DNA of 64,000 nt from Nocardioides panzhihuensis (GTDB lineage: Bacteria; Actinomycetota; Actinomycetes; Propionibacteriales; Nocardioidaceae), in assembly GCF_013408335.1 (NCBI RefSeq), contig NZ_JACBZR010000001.1:1674001-1738000 (forward strand), given 5' to 3'. Made by a program: the position numbers and the translations under genes. Shown piece by piece: positions 43,020 through 50,635 of the stretch. Numbering within the stretch: the stretch's first letter is position 1; every line of letters starts with the position of its first letter. A model generated the notes under the pieces. That model was not told the origin of the DNA. It searched no databases and saw only the letters and a program-made list of their open reading frames with translations.

Positions 43020-43436
43020 ATGACCCTCTTCGTCTCGCACACCACCATCGACTGCCACGACGCGTACGCGCTCTCGGAGTGGTGGAAGGCCCTGCTCGGC
43101 TACGTCGACGTGGAGGGGGACCCGAACCTGCCGGGTCACGAGGAGTGCATGATCCTCGACCCGGAGACGGGCCACCGGCTGCTCTTCATCGAGGTGGCTG
43201 ACGCGGAGCTGCCCGCGAAGCGGATCCACCTCGACCTGCGCCCGCGCACCGGCACCCGCGACGAGGAGGTCGAGCGTCTCCTCGAGCTCGGCGCGACCCA
43301 GCTCGCCGACCACCGTGGGAAGTACGGCCCCGGGACCGGCTGGGTGATCTTCGCCGATCCCGAGGGCAACCAGCTCTGCGTGCTCCGATCGGAGGCGGAG
43401 GTCGCCGCCTGGGAGGCGCAGGCCTCAGAGGCGTAG
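43020..43436 (+). CDS. VOC (glyoxalase/bleomycin resistance-like) protein
   Basis: 138 aa, one vicinal-oxygen-chelate domain of the actinobacterial glyoxalase-like type: VSHTTIDCHDAYALSEWWKA, RLLFIEV, KRIHLDLRP and GTGWVIFADPEGNQLCVLRS. Possible metal ligands are His/Glu in these strands. Substrate unknown. ATG 43020 chosen because the fold begins there. Its 3' end overlaps the convergent gene by 12 bp. Confidence 0.82.
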   Translation: MTLFVSHTTIDCHDAYALSEWWKALLGYVDVEGDPNLPGHEECMILDPETGHRLLFIEVADAELPAKRIHLDLRPRTGTRDEEVERLLELGATQLADHRGKYGPGTGWVIFADPEGNQLCVLRSEAEVAAWEAQASEA

Positions 43437-44300
43437 CAGCTCGTACATGCTGGAGAAGCCCTGGTCGCCGTGACCCTGGGCGATCCGGCGGTCCATCAGC
43501 GACTTCACCTCCCGCATCCGAACGGTCTCGACGCCGGCTGCCTCCCGATGCCCGATCAGATCGTCCATCAGTGCGGCCTGGACGTCGAGCGAGCCGAGGT
43601 CGGGGCCGTACCTCCCGCTCTTGACCGCGCCGGCCATCATCTGCAGCAGCCCGGCGTAGCCGTCGAGCGACCCGGCGAGCCGCTCGGTGAACGCCTCGAC
43701 GTCCATGCCCTCGCTCTCGACGAGGTTGAGGGTGTGCAGGAAGCCGATCAGGAACTCGTAGCCCATCGCGACCTGGGCGTTGAACTCCACGGCCGCGTGC
43801 CCGGCGTCGGGCCCGTGATAGGTCACGGAGCCGAGCTCGTCGAGCTCCGGCCGGATCGTCTCGAAGACGTTGCGATCGCCGCTGAAGGCCAGCGAGATCC
43901 TGGCCGTGCCGACGTCGGGCGGATCTCCCATGACCTTCCCGTCGACGTACGCGGCCTGGTGCTCGACCGCCCACGACGCGTTCGCTCGCGCCTGGGCGGG
44001 GGAGCCGCTGGTCAGACTGACCAGGGTCCGGCCGGCAGCTGCGTCGCCGACGGACTCGAGCACGTCCTCGACGGCGGTGTTGTCCAGGAGGACGAGGATC
44101 GTGACCGGGCTCGCCGCCACCGCCTTCGCCGCGGTGGAGGCGACCAGCGCGCCCGCGTCTGCCATGGCCTCGGCCTTGTCCGCCGTGCGGTTCCATACGG
44201 TGGTCCGATAGCCGCGCTCGAGGTATGCCCGCGCGACCGCTGAGCCCATGTTGCCCATCCCGATCACGGTGACGGCTGATCGGTCGTTGCGTTCCGCCAT
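43425..44300 (-). CDS. Imine reductase-like / beta-hydroxyacid dehydrogenase-family oxidoreductase
   Basis: 291 aa. The N-terminal NADP-binding motif VIGMGNMGSAVARAYLERG is followed by TTVWNRTADKAEAM (Arg after Asn suggests NADPH). The C-terminal all-helical dimer domain begins ~170 (VEFNAQVAMGYEFLIGFLHTL). The usual catalytic Lys of beta-hydroxyacid dehydrogenases is not evident in the HAAVEFNAQ helix, which is the pattern of imine reductases. Substrate unknown. Confidence 0.75.
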   Translation of the reverse strand: MAERNDRSAVTVIGMGNMGSAVARAYLERGYRTTVWNRTADKAEAMADAGALVASTAAKAVAASPVTILVLLDNTAVEDVLESVGDAAAGRTLVSLTSGSPAQARANASWAVEHQAAYVDGKVMGDPPDVGTARISLAFSGDRNVFETIRPELDELGSVTYHGPDAGHAAVEFNAQVAMGYEFLIGFLHTLNLVESEGMDVEAFTERLAGSLDGYAGLLQMMAGAVKSGRYGPDLGSLDVQAALMDDLIGHREAAGVETVRMREVKSLMDRRIAQGHGDQGFSSMYELLRL

Positions 44301-44348
44301 GGTTTCAACTCCATCTCTCGTGGTGTGTCACCATCCTGAAAGATGAAG

Positions 44349-44364
44349 TTGACTTGAGGTCAAG
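44349..44364 (-). promoter_or_regulatory. Compact dyad at the imine-reductase-like promoter
   Basis: TTGAC-n5-GTCAA (44349-44363) overlaps CTTGA-GG-TCAAG (44353-44364). On the minus strand it supplies a TTGACC -35 ~50 bp before the ATG at 44300. Such CTTGACCTCAAGT sequences are typical of MerR-type promoters; no MerR gene is nearby. It overlaps the stop codon of the upstream rhodanese gene. Confidence 0.45.
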
Positions 44365-45199
44365 GGTTGTTGCCGTCGACCTGGTCGGTCGCGACCGGAA
44401 GGTCGTGGTTGCTCCACTGGCTCCAGGAGCCCGGATACAGCGCCGCCTCGTAGCCGGCGATGGCCAGGGCAGCGATCTGATGGGCGGCGGTGACGCCGGA
44501 GCCGCAGTACGCGGTCACAGGGGAGTCGGCCTCGACGCCCAGCGCGGCGAACCGGTCCCGGAGGTCCTCGGCCGGCAGGAAGCGGCCGTCCGGGCCGAGG
44601 TTGTCGACGGTGGGCGCGGAGACCGCGCCGGGGATGTGTCCGGCCTTCGGGTCGACGGGCTCGACCTCTCCGCGATAGCGCTCCGCGGCGCGGGCATCGA
44701 GGAGAAGACCCGGATAGGTCTCGACCTCCTCGAACGGCAGCACCGGCAGGTGGCCCGGGGTGAGCGTCACCGTGCCGGGTGTGGGTGCGACGTCGTCGGT
44801 GGCCAGCGGGTGGCCCGCGGAGGTCCAGGCGCCGAGGGCGCCGTCGAGGAGGCGTACGTCGGCAACGCCGGCCCAACACAGCAGCCACCAGGCGCGGGCG
44901 GCGGAGGTGTTCCCAGCGGCGTCGTAGGCGACGACGGTGTCACCGGCGGAGATCCCCCAGCGGCGGGCCGCGGCCTGCAGGTCGGCGAGCTCGGGGAGCG
45001 GGTGGCGCCCGTCGGCGGGCTCGCCGTGGCGGGCCAGCTCGGTGTCGAGGTCGACGTAGACGGCGCCGGGCAGGTGGCCCGCGAGGTAGGACTCGTGTCC
45101 CGGCGGGCCGCCGAGCTGCCAGCGTACGTCGAGGAGGACCGGAGACCGGTCGGAGTCGAGTGCGGTGGCCAGCTCGTCGGCGCTGATGAGTACGTTCAC
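44360..45199 (-). CDS. Sulfurtransferase with two rhodanese domains
   Basis: 279 aa. The N-terminal inactive rhodanese domain (VLLDVRWQLGG, GHLPGAVYVDLDTEL, YDAAGNTSAARAWWLL) is followed by the C-terminal domain with active-site Cys in VTAYCGSGVTAAH. The CGSGVTA loop fits thiosulfate/3-mercaptopyruvate sulfurtransferases (SseA/CysA type). It transfers sulfane sulfur to thiols or cyanide in the cytoplasm. Confidence 0.9.
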   Translation of the reverse strand: MNVLISADELATALDSDRSPVLLDVRWQLGGPPGHESYLAGHLPGAVYVDLDTELARHGEPADGRHPLPELADLQAAARRWGISAGDTVVAYDAAGNTSAARAWWLLCWAGVADVRLLDGALGAWTSAGHPLATDDVAPTPGTVTLTPGHLPVLPFEEVETYPGLLLDARAAERYRGEVEPVDPKAGHIPGAVSAPTVDNLGPDGRFLPAEDLRDRFAALGVEADSPVTAYCGSGVTAAHQIAALAIAGYEAALYPGSWSQWSNHDLPVATDQVDGNNP

Positions 45200-45232
45200 G
45201 GTCGAAGTTTTTCAGTCGGGTGGCGCCATCAC

Positions 45233-45306
45233 GTGTAACACGTCGTTCGTAGGACTATCCGGTCGTTATAACGGGCGAGTAGTCCTACGAACAACGTGTT
45301 ACACGC
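45233..45306 (-). terminator. Exceptionally long stem-loop after the AbgT operon
   Basis: Arms at 45233-45258 and 45281-45306 are 26 nt each with one G-T type mismatch, around a 22-nt loop that itself contains the palindrome CGTTATAACG. It starts 25 bp after the AbgT stop (minus strand) and lies before the rhodanese start. Most simply it terminates the operon; it is longer and more AT-containing than other terminators here, so a regulatory or integration-site role is possible. Confidence 0.65.
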
Positions 45307-45331
45307 GGCGGCGTCCCGCACCGTGATCCGC

Positions 45332-46873
45332 TCAGCGGACCGGCGCCCCCGGGCCCAGCGGGATCCCGAGGCCCCACCAGAGGAAGAACAGTGCGGTCCA
45401 GGCCAGACTCATCGCGATCGCCAGCGGCAGCGTGTAGGAGGCGAGGGTGCCGATGCCGGCGTCCTTGCGGTAGCGCTGCAGGAAGCCGAGGGCCATCACG
45501 AAGTAGGGGCTCATCGGGGTGATCGCGGTGGAGCCCGAATCCGCGATCCGGAAGAGCGCCTGGGTGGTCTCGGGCGGGACCGAGAGCAGCATCAGCATGG
45601 GCACGAGGACGGGTGCGGCGATCGACCACATCGCCGAACCGCTGGTCACCATGATGTTGACGATGCTGAGCAGCGCCAGGACGAGCAGGAAGATCACCCA
45701 GACCGGGATGTTGCTGGTCTGCAGCGCCTCAGCCGAGTTGACCGCGATGACGTCGCCCAGATGGCTCCATTCGAAGTAGGCCAGGAACTGGGCGATCGCG
45801 AAGAACAGCACCAGCACCGGAGCCATCTGCTTGATCCCCTGGCCCATCAGCGTCGGCACGTCACCGGCCTTGGTGATCGCACCCGACAGCGAGCCGTACA
45901 CAGTGCCGGCGATGCCGAAGAGGATCGCGACGATCGCGGCGATGCCGGTGAGGAACGGCGACTCGGTCAGCGACCCGTCCTCGCCGCGCAGGGGAGAGGA
46001 CGGCGGGATCACCACAGCGGCGATGACCACGATCGCGGCCAGGAGGGTGAGCAGGGCCCAGCGGAGCGCCCGGCGCTCGCGGCCGTCGAGCTCGAGGGTG
46101 CCGAAGTCGCCGTCGTCGGCGTCCTCGTCGGCGTCGAGGTCGGGCCGCTTGGAGAGGACGAGCTTGGTCATCAGGGTGATCACCGCGGCCAGCAAGATGG
46201 AGGAGGCGATGTTGAAGAACCAGTTGCTGACCGGGGAGACGTATGCGCTCTCGTCGACGATCTGGGCCGCGGCGGTGGTGATGCCGGCGAAGATCGCGTC
46301 GTTGGGGGTCGGGATCGGGCTGGCGTCGTACCCGCTCGCGATCGCGGTGTAGGCGACCACGATCCCGAGGATCGGGGACTTCCCCACCGCCCGGAAGGCG
46401 AGACCGCCGAGCGGGACCAGGATGATGTACGCCGCGGCCGAGGCCACGTGGGCGACGGTGCCGGTGAACGCCACGGCGAAGACCACCCAGCCCACCGGCA
46501 CCCGCGAGATCCCGACCTTCATCGCGGCGGTGAGGAAGCCGGTGCGCTCGGCGACGGCGACGCCCATGATGACCACGACGATGGTCGCCATCGGCGGGAA
46601 CTCCGCGAAGTTGGAGACCATCGTGGAGACGGCCATCGCCAGGCCATCGCCGCTGAGCAGATTCTGGATCACGACCTCCTCACCGTCGCTGGGGGAGATC
46701 ACCGAGACCCCGGCGGCGGCGCAGATCGCGCTGATCACCGCGAGGATGGCGGCGAGGATCCAGAAGAGCCAGAACGGGTGCGGAAGGGCGTTGCCGACGC
46801 GTTCGATCACGCCCATGGCGCGGATGATCCACGGCAGTCTGTCGCTGCCCGTGGGAGTTGCGGTGCTGGTCAT
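45332..46873 (-). CDS. AbgT-family transporter
   Basis: 513 aa with 11-13 helices. AbgT landmarks: N-terminal RVGNALPHPFWLFWILAAIL, the re-entrant motif ASGYDASPIPTPNDAIFAGI, SPVSNWFFNIAS, and MVTSGSAMWSIAAPVLVPML with ITPMSPYF. The family includes the p-aminobenzoyl-glutamate importer and sulfonamide effluxers. Operon with a creatininase-family amidase and an esterase suggests uptake of an amide or peptide-like compound. ATG 46873 is 6 bp after the esterase stop. Confidence 0.88.
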   Translation of the reverse strand: MTSTATPTGSDRLPWIIRAMGVIERVGNALPHPFWLFWILAAILAVISAICAAAGVSVISPSDGEEVVIQNLLSGDGLAMAVSTMVSNFAEFPPMATIVVVIMGVAVAERTGFLTAAMKVGISRVPVGWVVFAVAFTGTVAHVASAAAYIILVPLGGLAFRAVGKSPILGIVVAYTAIASGYDASPIPTPNDAIFAGITTAAAQIVDESAYVSPVSNWFFNIASSILLAAVITLMTKLVLSKRPDLDADEDADDGDFGTLELDGRERRALRWALLTLLAAIVVIAAVVIPPSSPLRGEDGSLTESPFLTGIAAIVAILFGIAGTVYGSLSGAITKAGDVPTLMGQGIKQMAPVLVLFFAIAQFLAYFEWSHLGDVIAVNSAEALQTSNIPVWVIFLLVLALLSIVNIMVTSGSAMWSIAAPVLVPMLMLLSVPPETTQALFRIADSGSTAITPMSPYFVMALGFLQRYRKDAGIGTLASYTLPLAIAMSLAWTALFFLWWGLGIPLGPGAPVR

Positions 46874-46878
46874 CGGGG

Positions 46879-47859
46879 TCACCCTTCGCTGGTGAGGCGG
46901 TGGCGGGAGAAGAAGTCCCAGATCACCGTTGCGGACTCGATGGTGCGGGTGACGTGACCGCCACCGGAGTAGATGTTGGCGCCCGGCCAGACGTGGCCGC
47001 CGCCGGAGACGGCGACGTGCTGGACGTCGGCGCCCTGGTCGCAACCGGCCCAGCGGGTGGTGGCGACGTCGCGGTTGGTGCGGGTTCTGCTGGTGGTGCA
47101 GCCGTTGTGGTCGGCCCAGCCCTGGATCCACTCGGGGATGGCGGGCAGGTCCCGGTCGGCGTCGCCCGCATAGGGGATGGTGGCGTCGGCGACCCCGTGG
47201 ATCTGCAGGATCGGCGTCGGGGGTGCCTCGGCGCACCCGGCCCGGGTGCCCGGGTAGAGCGCGGGCGCGACCGGCGCGACGGCGGCGAACGTACCCGGCA
47301 TCCGGCAGGCGAGCAGGGCGGCCAGACCGCCGCCGTTGGACTTCCCGGTGGCGTAGACGCGGGTCGGGTCGATGCAGTGATCGGCCTCGACGGCGGCGAG
47401 CAGGTCGGCGGTGAAGGCGACGTCGTCGACGCCGGGCGCCTCGTACGGTGCGCCCTGCCAGGCCTTGCGATATCCGGACCCGGTGCCGATCGCGCCGTCG
47501 GGGTAGGCGACCACGGCCGGCAGGTCGGAGAGCTCGGAGTAGCCCTCGACCTCCACGCCGGTGCTGCCGCGACCGTGGAAGGCGACGATCAACGGCCAGT
47601 CGTCGCGGCGGTCGTAGCCCTCGGGCAGGCGGAGGACGTAGCTGCGCTCGAGGTCACCGCTGGTCAGCTCGTGCTTCTGGCTGCTGTCGGGCTCCTGGTC
47701 CGTGGGCTTGGCGCACGGCGTCCGGTTTGTGGCGGTCTCTGCTCCGGCTCTGGAGGAGGCCGGAGCCAGGGCGGTGACGGCGCTGGGGGTCAATGACGCT
47801 CCAGCCACGGCTGTGACGGCGATGACCGGCGCTAGGAAGCGGAGGTGTCGTGGGGACAT
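46879..47859 (-). CDS. Secreted esterase of the PHB-depolymerase/LpqC family
   Basis: 326 aa. Signal peptide (FLAPVIAVTAVAGASLTPSA), then an alpha/beta-hydrolase: oxyanion strand PLIVAFHGRGSTG, nucleophile in ATGKSNGGGLAALLA (GxSxG variant GKSNG), Asp in QIHGVADATIPYAG, His in GGGHVWPGA. Similar to extracellular poly(3-hydroxybutyrate) depolymerases, feruloyl esterases and LpqC. It would act outside the cell upstream of the AbgT transporter. Confidence 0.85.
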   Translation of the reverse strand: MSPRHLRFLAPVIAVTAVAGASLTPSAVTALAPASSRAGAETATNRTPCAKPTDQEPDSSQKHELTSGDLERSYVLRLPEGYDRRDDWPLIVAFHGRGSTGVEVEGYSELSDLPAVVAYPDGAIGTGSGYRKAWQGAPYEAPGVDDVAFTADLLAAVEADHCIDPTRVYATGKSNGGGLAALLACRMPGTFAAVAPVAPALYPGTRAGCAEAPPTPILQIHGVADATIPYAGDADRDLPAIPEWIQGWADHNGCTTSRTRTNRDVATTRWAGCDQGADVQHVAVSGGGHVWPGANIYSGGGHVTRTIESATVIWDFFSRHRLTSEG

Positions 47860-47956
47860 GTCGTGCTCCTTTCGGGGCGTTTTCGGGTGTGCTGGATCGC
47901 CCGGCGACGCGATGTGCGTCCCGGTCGGGTCCCGAGCGTGTGGCTAGGCCGGTGGC

Positions 47957-48718
47957 CTAGGTGTCGAGCCACTCCTTGATGAAGGCGACAAGACGGTCGG
48001 TGGCCTCGGCGAAGATCGCCCGGCCGTCCTCCGCGGTGGCGCGACGGGGGTCGCCGAGCACGCCGCTGGGGGAGAGCCGGTCGTAGGGGAGGGCCACGGC
48101 GGGATGGCTCACCGAGCGGGCCAGCCGGGCGAACGGATCGAGCTCGTCGGGCGTGGTGGTGCCCGGGGTGAGCAGATCGCGGCGTACGAGGTGGGGGGCG
48201 ACGTGCAGCATCTGGGCGGTCTCGGCCTCGCCGCTGTGGCCGCTGACCGGGCTCAGCTCCATGGCGGCCACGGTGTCCTTGGCCAGCACGGTCACCGGTG
48301 CCCAGGCGAGCTCCAGGTCGGGCCGGTCGCGCAGCAGGTCCTGGGCCAGGGTGCCGAGCGTGGCGTTGTTGCCCCCGTGCCCGGTGATGACCAGGAACCG
48401 GTGCCAGCCGTGGGCGGCCAGCGACTCCACGTACTCACGGACGACGGCGGCGAACAGCGCGGGGCGCAGGCTCACCGTGCCGGCGAAGGCCTGATGATGT
48501 GGTGAGACCCCGACCGGTACGCCGGGGCCGATCACCACCTTCCCAGGCAGCGCCTCCGCGACCGCGTCGGCGAGCGCCTCGGCACGGAGCTGGTCGGTGG
48601 CCAAGGGCAGGCCGGCGCCGTGCTGCTCGAACGCGCCGACGGGGATCACCACGACGGTCCCGCTCTCGGCGGCCCGCGCGGCCTCGAGGGTGGTCATCTC
48701 GGCGAGCTTCGCGGTCAT
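47957..48718 (-). CDS. Creatininase-family amidohydrolase
   Basis: 253 aa. Metal-binding motifs of the family: IPVGAFEQHGAGLPLATD (Glu, His, Asp), GVSPHHQAFAGTVSLRP, the loop VITGHGGNNAT, and SGHSGEAETAQML (His, Glu). Members hydrolyse creatinine or cyclic/linear amides (e.g. ArfB, MftE); this sequence does not settle which. No mycofactocin genes are nearby. ATGA overlap with the FadR gene shows it is the regulator's direct partner. Confidence 0.87.
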   Translation of the reverse strand: MTAKLAEMTTLEAARAAESGTVVVIPVGAFEQHGAGLPLATDQLRAEALADAVAEALPGKVVIGPGVPVGVSPHHQAFAGTVSLRPALFAAVVREYVESLAAHGWHRFLVITGHGGNNATLGTLAQDLLRDRPDLELAWAPVTVLAKDTVAAMELSPVSGHSGEAETAQMLHVAPHLVRRDLLTPGTTTPDELDPFARLARSVSHPAVALPYDRLSPSGVLGDPRRATAEDGRAIFAEATDRLVAFIKEWLDT

Positions 48719-49404
48719 CGGGGCTGCTCCGTGCCGAGGGTGGCAGCGAGCGCCTCGCGGATCGCGAGCAGGTGCTCGCGGGTCAGCGCGGCCGCTGCGT
48801 CGGCGTCTCCGTCGCGGACGGCCTCGACGATGCGGAGGTGGTCGGCGTGGTCGCGGTCGCGGTCGGTGTAGCGGTGCCGGATCTCGATCTGGTCGCGTGC
48901 CCTGACCTGCAACAGCGCCTCGACGGTCTCTCGCAGCAGCAGGTTGCCGGAGGCGCTGGCGAGCGCGACGTGAAAGTGCAGCTCGGGGCGCTCGTCGGCG
49001 TACTGCGGCTTGAGCGCGTTGTCGGCCGAGGACGTCAGCGCGGCGAGGTCGTGGTCCGTACGCTGCGCGGCCGCCGCTGCCGCGACCGGCGGCTCGAGCA
49101 CGATCCTGGCATCGAGGAGCTCCAGGACGGACTCGCTGCGCGACTCCGAGACGTGCGGGTTGACCAGCAGCCGCCGGTTCACCCCGCCGCTCACGTAGGT
49201 GCCCGAGCCGTGGCGGAAGCGGATCACGTCGGTCGCCTCGAGGCGGCGCAGCGCCTCGCGGATCGTCGGTGTGGTCACCTCGAACCGCTTGGCGAGCTCG
49301 CGGGAGGACGCCAGGGCGTCGCCAGGCTCGAGACCGGCGGCCTCGATCATGGCGACGATCCCGTCGGCGATGCGTTCAGAGAGCGATGTTGTGTTGCTGG
49401 TCAC
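48715..49404 (-). CDS. GntR/FadR-family regulator
   Basis: 229 aa. Winged HTH at ~10-75: LASSRELAKRFEVTTPTIRE, ALRRLEATDVIRFRHGSGTYV. The FCD ligand domain follows, with metal-binding Asp/His residues (LHFHVALASASGN, Asp-His repeat DRDRDHADHLRIVEAV). First gene of the creatininase-esterase-AbgT operon and likely its repressor, responding to a small carboxylate. Confidence 0.88.
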   Translation of the reverse strand: MTSNTTSLSERIADGIVAMIEAAGLEPGDALASSRELAKRFEVTTPTIREALRRLEATDVIRFRHGSGTYVSGGVNRRLLVNPHVSESRSESVLELLDARIVLEPPVAAAAAAQRTDHDLAALTSSADNALKPQYADERPELHFHVALASASGNLLLRETVEALLQVRARDQIEIRHRYTDRDRDHADHLRIVEAVRDGDADAAAALTREHLLAIREALAATLGTEQPR

Positions 49405-49407
49405 AAG

Positions 49408-49424
49408 AAGTGACTAAATCACTT
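49408..49424. promoter_or_regulatory. FadR-type operator
   Basis: AAGTGACTAAATCACTT is a 17-bp palindrome (6-bp arms AAGTGA/TCACTT) 4 bp upstream of the FadR-family gene. Size and position fit a GntR/FadR autoregulatory operator. Confidence 0.65.
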
Positions 49425-49493
49425 ATTGAATTATCCGTCAAGGAAGGCGGTGCTTGCAGACAGCTTGCGTAAAGTAGTTATATTCTTGCGTTC

Positions 49494-50513
49494 ATGAGTA
49501 GACGTCTTGCTGACGCAGCCGCCCGTGCCAAGGTCTCCGAGGCGACCGTGAGCCGGGTGCTCAACGGCAAGCCGGGGGTCTCCGAGGCGACCCGCGAGCG
49601 GGTGCTGACCGCGCTCGACGTGCTCGGCTACGAGCGGCCGGTGAAGCTCCGCGGCGAGCGCGCCAGGCTGGTGGGACTGGTCCTGCCCGAGCTGCAGAAT
49701 CCGATCTTCCCGGCGCTCGCCGAGGTCCTCGGTGCCCACCTCGCGCAGCAAGGTCTGACCCCGGTGCTCTGCACGCAGACCGCCGGCGGGGTGACCGAGT
49801 CGGAGTACGTCGATCTGCTCCTGGAGCAGCAGGTGGCCGGCGTCGTCTTCGCCGGCGGCGCCTACGCCCAGCGGGACGCGGACCATGCCCACTACGACCG
49901 TCTGGCCGGACGCAACCTGCCCGTCGTGCTCATCAACGCGGCCATCGACCACCTGCCCTTTCCTCGGGTGGTCTGCGACGACGCCGATGCGATGGAGCAG
50001 GCTGCTGAGCACCTGATCTCGCTGGGGCACGAGCGGATCGGGCTGGTTCTGGGACCGCGCGACCACGTTCCCTCCGAGCGCAAGCTGGCCGCCTTCCGCG
50101 TCGTCTGCGACCGGACCGGCGTGCCGTTCGACGAGGATCTGGTCGTGCGCAGCCTCTACTCGCTCCAGAGCGGACAGGCTTCCGCGGCGCGGCTGGTCGC
50201 GCAGGGCGCGACCGGCATCGTGTGCGCCAGCGACCCGCTTGCGCTGGGTGCGGTCAGGGCGGTCCGCCGGGCCCGGCTCTCGACGCCCGGAGACGTGTCG
50301 GTGATCGGCTTCGACGACTCGGCATTCATGGCGTTCACCGACCCGCCGCTGACCACGATCCGGCAACCGATCGAGGCGATGGGCCGGGCGGCGGTCGATT
50401 TCCTCGTGAGCCAGGTCGACGGCACGCTCGGGCCGGTCGACGAGCTGCTCTTCGAGGGCGAGCTGGTGGTCCGACGATCGACCGGACCCGCAAGTCAGCG
50501 CGCAAAGTCTTGA
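49494..50513 (+). CDS. LacI-family regulator of the alpha-glucoside operon
   Basis: 339 aa. LacI HTH at the N-terminus (RLADAAARAKVSEATVSRVL, NGKPGVSEATRERV), then a periplasmic-binding-protein-like sugar domain ending VSVIGFDDSAFMAFTDPPLT and TTIRQPIEAMGRAAV. It should bind an oligosaccharide and repress the GH13-transporter genes downstream. Upstream sequence carries CTTGCG at two positions (49467-49495), possible operator halves. Confidence 0.88.
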   Translation: MSRRLADAAARAKVSEATVSRVLNGKPGVSEATRERVLTALDVLGYERPVKLRGERARLVGLVLPELQNPIFPALAEVLGAHLAQQGLTPVLCTQTAGGVTESEYVDLLLEQQVAGVVFAGGAYAQRDADHAHYDRLAGRNLPVVLINAAIDHLPFPRVVCDDADAMEQAAEHLISLGHERIGLVLGPRDHVPSERKLAAFRVVCDRTGVPFDEDLVVRSLYSLQSGQASAARLVAQGATGIVCASDPLALGAVRAVRRARLSTPGDVSVIGFDDSAFMAFTDPPLTTIRQPIEAMGRAAVDFLVSQVDGTLGPVDELLFEGELVVRRSTGPASQRAKS

Positions 50514-50543
50514 AATTAATTACGCACTGTCAAGTTCTTGCGC
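50500..50543 (+). promoter_or_regulatory. Imperfect dyad upstream of the GH13 gene
   Basis: GCGCAAAGTCTTGA (50500-50513, covering the lacI stop) and TCAAGTTCTTGCGC (50530-50543) match as inverted repeats at 11 of 14 positions, enclosing AT-rich AAATTAATTACG. The TTCTTGCG half also occurs before lacI. A likely LacI operator/promoter for the sugar operon. Confidence 0.55.
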
Positions 50544-50635
50544 CCCTTCTGTGGCTGGCTCTACGGTCGCTGCACGCCGTCAAGGTGACGGCTGTCACAC
50601 GAGTGTGAGTTACCGCTGAAGCGGAGCCCGAAGCG

